Below, in pieces: positions 59,765-64,000 of a stretch of 64,000 nt of DNA (position 1 is the stretch's first letter; each line of letters opens with the position of its first letter). The DNA is taken from positions 4,637,501 to 4,701,500 of the forward strand of contig NZ_CP119422.1 of NCBI RefSeq assembly GCF_030506285.1. The letters are read 5' to 3'. This DNA is from Catalinimonas niigatensis. GTDB lineage: Bacteria > Bacteroidota > Bacteroidia > Cytophagales > Cyclobacteriaceae. Under the pieces are notes generated by a model. The model was given only the letters and a program-made list of their open reading frames with translations. It had not been told where the DNA came from and ran no database searches. The translations under genes and the position numbers were made by a program.

Positions 59765-60838
59765 ATGAAACGTAGAATTTTCATCAAACAATCTGTAGCC
59801 ATTTCAGCGGGTTTGGGTGTTGCAGGGTTTGCCTGTACCAATACCTCTAATACAAGTGCGGAAGGCGAGGAGGTTGCCAAAACTACCGATGCAGCTTCCA
59901 AAGAACCACTTTTTAAAATTTCTCTGGCAGAGTGGTCATTGAATAGCTATCTGTTCAACCCTGAAATCAGAAGCATGTCTTTTGATAAAATAATGGACAG
60001 ATTCAAAACAGATTACAATAGCATTGTATCAGGTAGCAAGATCAGCAATCTGGAATTTCCTGCCAAAGCCCGGGAACTGGGGATAGAGGGTGTTGAGTTT
60101 GTCAACCAGTTCTTCTACGATAAGGCAAAAAATACAGAATATCTGAATGAGCTTAAAAACCGCTGTAATAGTGAGGGGGTAAAACCTTTGCTGATCATGT
60201 GTGATCTGGAAGGGGAATTGGGCAACCCTGATGCGGCGGAACGTGCCAAAGCAGTAGAAAATCATTACAAATGGGTAGACGCTGCCAAGTTTCTGGGTTG
60301 TCATTCCATCAGGGTAAATGCCTCAAGCCAGGGAAGTTTTGAAGAACAACAAAAACTGGCTGCCGACGGCTTAAGTTCACTGGCTGAATATGCGGAAAAA
60401 GCGGGCATCCACGTACTGGTAGAAAACCACGGTGGCCTCTCTAGTAATGGTGAGTGGTTGTCTGGTGTGATGAAGATGGCCAATAACCCGCACCTCGGAA
60501 CACTACCTGACTTTGGCAATTTTTGTATCAAAAGAGATGGCTATTCTCCCGAAAACCCTAACCCTGAGTGTATGGATGAGTACGACAGATATAAAGGCGT
60601 TGCAGAGTTGATGCCTTTTGCCAAAGGAGTTAGTGCCAAGACACATGATTTCAATTCAGAAGGAGAAGAGATTCATACCGACTACGAAGAGATGATGCGC
60701 ATTGTACTGGATGCAGGATTTCGGGGATATGTGGGTATAGAGTATGAAGGAAATGATCTGGAAGCGGTAGAGGGTATTAAAGCTACCAAAAATCTTTTGG
60801 AGCAAGTGAGGACAAAGCTTACTTCAGAATATGCTTAA
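59765..60838 (+). CDS. Exported sugar-phosphate isomerase/epimerase-like TIM barrel protein
   Basis: 357 residues with a Tat-like start [24 protein letters not shown]; the Cys suggests a lipoprotein. It resembles the xylose-isomerase-like TIM barrel (AP endonuclease 2 superfamily): [14 protein letters not shown], then the metal-site order Glu-Asp-His-Glu in [30 protein letters not shown] and YVGIEYEG. All expected ligands seem present, so it should be enzymatically competent. The substrate of such exported proteins is generally unknown; a sugar or polyol is likely. It is convergent with the SAF-domain oxidoreductase. Confidence 0.85.
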   Translation: MKRRIFIKQSVAISAGLGVAGFACTNTSNTSAEGEEVAKTTDAASKEPLFKISLAEWSLNSYLFNPEIRSMSFDKIMDRFKTDYNSIVSGSKISNLEFPAKARELGIEGVEFVNQFFYDKAKNTEYLNELKNRCNSEGVKPLLIMCDLEGELGNPDAAERAKAVENHYKWVDAAKFLGCHSIRVNASSQGSFEEQQKLAADGLSSLAEYAEKAGIHVLVENHGGLSSNGEWLSGVMKMANNPHLGTLPDFGNFCIKRDGYSPENPNPECMDEYDRYKGVAELMPFAKGVSAKTHDFNSEGEEIHTDYEEMMRIVLDAGFRGYVGIEYEGNDLEAVEGIKATKNLLEQVRTKLTSEYA

Positions 60839-60845
60839 AAATTAC

Positions 60846-60871
60846 AACCCCCAAGCTGAAACTTGGGGGTT
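60846..60871. terminator. Bidirectional terminator between convergent genes
   Basis: AACCCCCAAG (60846-60855) pairs perfectly with CTTGGGGGTT (60862-60871) around a 6-base loop. It fits between the stop codons at 60838 and 60878 and can serve both genes. Confidence 0.85.
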
Positions 60872-60877
60872 TGTTAT

Positions 60878-62197
60878 CTATATATTTTCATTATCTAGTT
60901 TTACCTCTAGCGGATCAAATATTCTCAACTGTTCCTCATACAGTTGAAAAATCAAGCGGTCTTGCGGATATTCTATATCATCAAAAGTAAGAGCCTGATC
61001 CATGGGCACATCTTGCTTAAGCACTACATCTTCTGTCAGGCCGAGCGGTAAGAGGTTTTGTTCACGTGCTATGTTATAGTTCTCACAGACACCATAGCTA
61101 AGGTATCCACCGTAGCCATCCAGTTTCTCACCAGCTTTGAGGTCACGCTTAGCCATTGCAATGACTTCCACTACCGGACCTCCTTGAGGATACATCACGG
61201 CATCTCCAAAATGAAATGCTCTGGCAATAGAACTGGGAATATCAAAAAAGCACAAATGATAGGGGGTATAAAAGCTATAAAGCGGACCAGGGCCCATCTT
61301 CAAATACTTCAGATAATCCTGTACCATAGGGTCATCCGTAGCGCCATATACATATACGCCGGGTCCGGGCTTGGCACCTATTACAAAATCTACGATACCA
61401 CCCTGTGCTTTGAGTTGGTCTATATCATGTATATAGGTAAGCTCGTCAATATGTTTGTCAGAACGATAAGCACTCATACCCCGCTTGGCTACACCCATAC
61501 CCGTAGCATTAGCAACAGAAGCCTGTTCAAAAGAAAGTTTACTGCCGTCAGTAAAGTTGGTAATCATGCGGGTACCCTGATTGACATTGCGGGCAAATTC
61601 CTCCATGTCGGTAGGGGTCTTGTGCTCATCCAGAAAGCCTTTGATATTACCACATACCAGGGGAGTCAGTCCCAGACCTTTCACATAACGATAAAGATTC
61701 ATGATTACACCAGGCTGATCACCATCGGTTTGACTGAGCATCACATCAGCTTGGTCTGCGTAATGCTTAAGTACAGGACCCAGCGTAGCATCCAGCTCAG
61801 GGTTAAGCATCAGAATGGGCTTCTTATATTTGATGGCAGTAAGTACCACAGAAGCTCCATAGGCAATAGCTCCGGTAGCATCCACGACGATATCGATCTC
61901 TTCTGACCGACATAAGGCTTCAGGGTCATTGCATATGCTGTATCCCTGGGCAAGGATAGTCTCGTCTATCTGCTGATGGGTTTCGCACAAGGTAATATTA
62001 AGTATGCCTGCCTTTTCATAACATTTTGCGGCATTTTCCAAGGTACGATTGCAGATGGCTACTGCCTTCATACCTGGGGTATATTTTTCTATTTGATTAA
62101 TTAGCCCAACAGTCATGAAACCAGCCCCCACTACTCCTACCTTGATGGGATTATCAGTGTCTTCTCTAAAGCGTAAAGCGTTATCTATTACAATCAT
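60878..62197 (-). CDS. NAD(P)-dependent oxidoreductase with SAF domain
   Basis: 439 residues. The N-terminal Rossmann fold, KVGVVGAGFMTVGLINQI (about 18-35), and VVDATGAIAYGASVVLTAI resemble the homoserine-dehydrogenase-like or Gfo/Idh/MocA-type NAD(P) domain. The C-terminal part carries a SAF-like domain (EVIAMAKRDLKAGEKLDGYGG, then LSYGVCE). This fusion is found in a family sometimes annotated as homoserine dehydrogenase or flagellar FlgA-like; neither name is right for this protein. The substrate is probably a sugar acid or polyol derivative, a guess from the family only. Convergent with the TIM-barrel gene. Confidence 0.78.
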   Translation of the reverse strand: MIVIDNALRFREDTDNPIKVGVVGAGFMTVGLINQIEKYTPGMKAVAICNRTLENAAKCYEKAGILNITLCETHQQIDETILAQGYSICNDPEALCRSEEIDIVVDATGAIAYGASVVLTAIKYKKPILMLNPELDATLGPVLKHYADQADVMLSQTDGDQPGVIMNLYRYVKGLGLTPLVCGNIKGFLDEHKTPTDMEEFARNVNQGTRMITNFTDGSKLSFEQASVANATGMGVAKRGMSAYRSDKHIDELTYIHDIDQLKAQGGIVDFVIGAKPGPGVYVYGATDDPMVQDYLKYLKMGPGPLYSFYTPYHLCFFDIPSSIARAFHFGDAVMYPQGGPVVEVIAMAKRDLKAGEKLDGYGGYLSYGVCENYNIAREQNLLPLGLTEDVVLKQDVPMDQALTFDDIEYPQDRLIFQLYEEQLRIFDPLEVKLDNENI

Positions 62198-62870
62198 GGT
62201 TTAATTCTTTTTCCAAAAATAGAAAAAATGTAACAAAAGGGTGCAAAATTTAAATTTTTTGCGTAATTGAAGGGGTTTATGATAAAAAATGATAAAAAAA
62301 TAACACGAGGTTTTATTAAAAAAATTTTAGAAAATAAACTCAAAATAAAGCTCTAAGCTGTGTATGGTAACAATTCCTAAAAAAGAAACGAGAAAAGTAC
62401 AAAAACAAAGCTTAGGAATGATCTGGACATTTTTTTTAATTCGTCTAAATATTATTTGTTACAAACAGTAAGCCAATCCTAAAGATAAAAAGAATAAGCA
62501 TAAAGCCTGATTAATTATACCCAAACCCAGAAGGAAAATAGTAAGGTATTTTGTTCATCCTTTTATTAAAATTAGTGACTGGTACATCTTTTTTATACCA
62601 AAAGACAATCAAGATCTTAACTCTTCTGAATTGCCTCTTAAAAAAATCGTTTGTCAGATTCAAAGCTTAGAAAGAAAAAAGTGGAAACGATCAGCTTTCT
62701 TCTATAAATAATGCAAAATAGTATACTCAACATCTTAGGAACAACACAAACAACAAAAAGGTTATTAATTCATTATGTTTGAAAATGGTTTTGTATCTTA
62801 ATCAGGAGCACTAAAGCCTAATAATAGGTAATGATAAATTAGGGATCCATTTTCATTTTAAGCTACCAGT
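62198..62870. other. AT-rich 673-base intergenic region
   Basis: This is the longest gene-free stretch in the window. It is strongly AT-rich, with poly-A runs. It has one inverted repeat, ATTCCTA (62373-62379) with TAGGAAT (62413-62419), and a TATGTTTG element near the cheB-like gene. No open frame is protein-like. It presumably holds promoters for both divergent genes and may hold an unannotated small RNA, for which I have no evidence. Confidence 0.5.
62774..62781 (+). promoter_or_regulatory. Candidate -7 element of the CheB-like gene
   Basis: TATGTTTG matches TAnnTTTG, 90 bases before the ATG at 62871. The -33 TTTG is absent at the expected spacing. Confidence 0.3.
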
Positions 62871-63452
62871 ATGGAATCAGATTTTTTTGTTGTAGGCATA
62901 GGCTATTCTGCCGGAGGGTTAGATCCTCTGAGAACTTTCTTTGAGCATATTCCTCCTGATTCGGGCCTGGCTTTTGTAGTTGTGCAGCACCTTCATCGGG
63001 AGCATCTGAGCAGACTTAAAGAGATTCTGTCTTATGTTACGCCTATTCCTATAGATTATATCAGAGATAGCATCAAGATACAACCTGATCATATTTATGT
63101 ATTGCAGGGAAACTACTATGTAAAAATGTGGGATAGCCACCTTTATCTGGTAGAACGCCCCAAAGAACATGTCATCAATGTAGCCATCAATACCTTTTTT
63201 GAATCTTTGGCAGAAGAAAAAAAGGAAAAAGCCATCGGCATTATTCTTTCCGGAGGAGGGAGTGACGGGGCTACAGGCTCTCATGATATTTACTTGCAGG
63301 GAGGAAAAGTACTGGTCCAAACACCGGCATCCGCTGACTTTCATTTTATGCCCGATAGTGCCATTGAAGCAGATATGCCCTTTGCTATAGAAACTCCTGA
63401 TAAACTTGCAGAAATACTGATACAGGTTACAAAAAAAATTAACCAGTCCTGA
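62871..63452 (+). CDS. CheB-type methylesterase domain protein, stand-alone
   Basis: 193 residues, a single CheB_methylest domain without the N-terminal receiver domain of chemotaxis CheB. The catalytic triad fits: Ser in VGIGYSAGGLDPL (usual GAS-TGG), His in VVQHLHREHLSRL, and Asp in ILSGGGSDGATG. Canonical CheB removes methyl groups from chemoreceptor glutamates; stand-alone versions in other bacteria often occur next to or inside CheB-CheR-PAS hybrid proteins and have other or unknown targets. No chemotaxis gene is nearby other than the second CheB-like frame at 63642. Translation starts at ATG 62871. Confidence 0.85.
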   Translation: MESDFFVVGIGYSAGGLDPLRTFFEHIPPDSGLAFVVVQHLHREHLSRLKEILSYVTPIPIDYIRDSIKIQPDHIYVLQGNYYVKMWDSHLYLVERPKEHVINVAINTFFESLAEEKKEKAIGIILSGGGSDGATGSHDIYLQGGKVLVQTPASADFHFMPDSAIEADMPFAIETPDKLAEILIQVTKKINQS

Positions 63453-63469
63453 GAAATTCAGTGGGACCA

Positions 63470-63493
63470 ACTTAGCAATTGATATTGCTAAGT
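63470..63493. terminator. Perfect 10-bp hairpin after the CheB-like gene
   Basis: ACTTAGCAAT (63470-63479) pairs perfectly with ATTGCTAAGT (63484-63493) around TGAT. It lies 18 bases past the stop codon. No T tract follows directly; a run of eight T occurs at about 63530. A transcript end here is likely but not certain. Confidence 0.5.
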
Positions 63494-63641
63494 CCAGATT
63501 ATGATCCTGGGTAATGACTTGTATCAATCATTTTTTTTGACTTTTGGCTGTTCCCAAACTTTTTGACTCATAACTTGACTTAACTCTGATTAAGTATAGC
63601 TTTATTGCAAGCGCTATGACTTTGCACAACTCACGGCTTAT

Positions 63642-64000
63642 ATGGATAAATTTCACGTAGTAGGCATGGGCTCTTCCGCAGGAGGTTATGAAGCCATCAA
63701 ATTGATTTTGAAAAACCTCTCCGGAAAGCCAGATATGGCCTTTCTGATTATTCAGCATATCTCTCAGCAGCATACCGCCATGTCAGTAGAGATGATTGCC
63801 CAGCATACCTTACTACCGGTTTGTGAGGCCAGTGATGGTATGCCGGTCAAAAATAATACGGTCTATCTCATGCCTCTGGACCGTAGCCTATGCCTGGATG
63901 GTTATACTTTTCACATCAACCGAAACAATAGCCATGTGGCGCTGACCCACGCAGTGGATACAGTATTGGTATCTATGGCACATAATTTTGAAGACAAAGC
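63642..64000 (+). CDS. Second CheB-like methylesterase domain, 3' end beyond the window
   Basis: An ATG at 63642 opens a frame that stays open to the window end (119 codons). It reads MDKFHVVGMGSSAGGYEAIK, with the catalytic Ser in GSSAGG and the His in FLIIQHISQQHTAMS, then AQHTLLPVCEASDGMPVKNN and VYLMPLDRSL. The catalytic Asp would lie beyond the edge. It resembles the preceding gene only as a distant paralogue. In Bacteroidota such a start often belongs to a long CheB-CheR-PAS-kinase hybrid; whether this is one cannot be seen here. Start and partial domain are well supported. Confidence 0.8.
   Translation, partial: MDKFHVVGMGSSAGGYEAIKLILKNLSGKPDMAFLIIQHISQQHTAMSVEMIAQHTLLPVCEASDGMPVKNNTVYLMPLDRSLCLDGYTFHINRNNSHVALTHAVDTVLVSMAHNFEDK

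Noticed and set aside
61058-61906. 282-codon plus-strand open frame inside the SAF-domain oxidoreductase
   Set aside because: It is antisense to a gene with clear Rossmann and SAF motifs and has no family likeness.

Overview
The window looks like a chromosomal segment of a Bacteroidota bacterium, most likely of the order Cytophagales. Evidence: DUF2911 and DUF4348 proteins, XRE regulators with a DUF4870-like membrane tail, FtsX/MacB-type permeases ending in NPVDSLRNE, candidate promoters of the Bacteroidota type (TTTG, then TAnnTTTG), and the gene string coaX - barrel - TPR - lptC - CNNM - SurA/PpiD. Base composition is moderate. I see no rRNA, tRNA, CRISPR array or intact insertion sequence.

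Bases 1-11.2 kb are mixed and partly accessory: a 5'-truncated DUF2911 protein, a membrane-linked XRE regulator with palindromes upstream, polyphosphate glucokinase, an AT-rich orphan gene followed by a stop-interrupted gene fragment, a BNR/Ycf48-like lipoprotein, a J-domain coiled-coil protein, a HigB-HigA toxin-antitoxin pair with a palindrome upstream, and a 1174-residue SWIM-SNF2 helicase-like protein.

Bases 11.4-31.3 kb hold eight consecutive same-strand genes for about 800-residue FtsX/MacB-type ABC permeases. No ATPase, membrane-fusion protein or regulator lies among them. They fall into at least two sequence types and share a nearly identical 3'-end DNA block. The cluster ends in a 17-bp hairpin followed by a 46-bp tandem repeat. 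Each repeat unit can fold, and one stem position shows a compensatory change.

Bases 31.7-42.7 kb run on the minus strand: a GMC oxidoreductase with a gluconate-dehydrogenase-subunit-3-like partner, then an envelope-biogenesis string (SurA/PpiD foldase, CNNM/CorC protein, a small membrane protein, LptC, a secreted TPR protein, an outer-membrane barrel, type III pantothenate kinase). Bases 42.9-62.2 kb are mostly housekeeping: NhaD-type antiporter, recF, pyruvate dehydrogenase E1 alpha, TPR protein, ribH, aspartate kinase, a DUF721/DciA-like protein, a three-gene Rsb-type partner-switching operon, guaB, alr, a VTT-domain protein, dapA, a DUF4348 lipoprotein, tryptophan 2,3-dioxygenase, an exported TIM-barrel isomerase-like protein and a SAF-domain oxidoreductase. 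The last 1.2 kb carries two CheB-methylesterase-like reading frames, the second cut by the window edge.

The best candidates for something undescribed are the orphan permease cluster and the structured intergenic repeats at about 31.4 kb and 2.8 kb. All functional statements rest on reading the sequence and recognising families; nothing was searched or computed.
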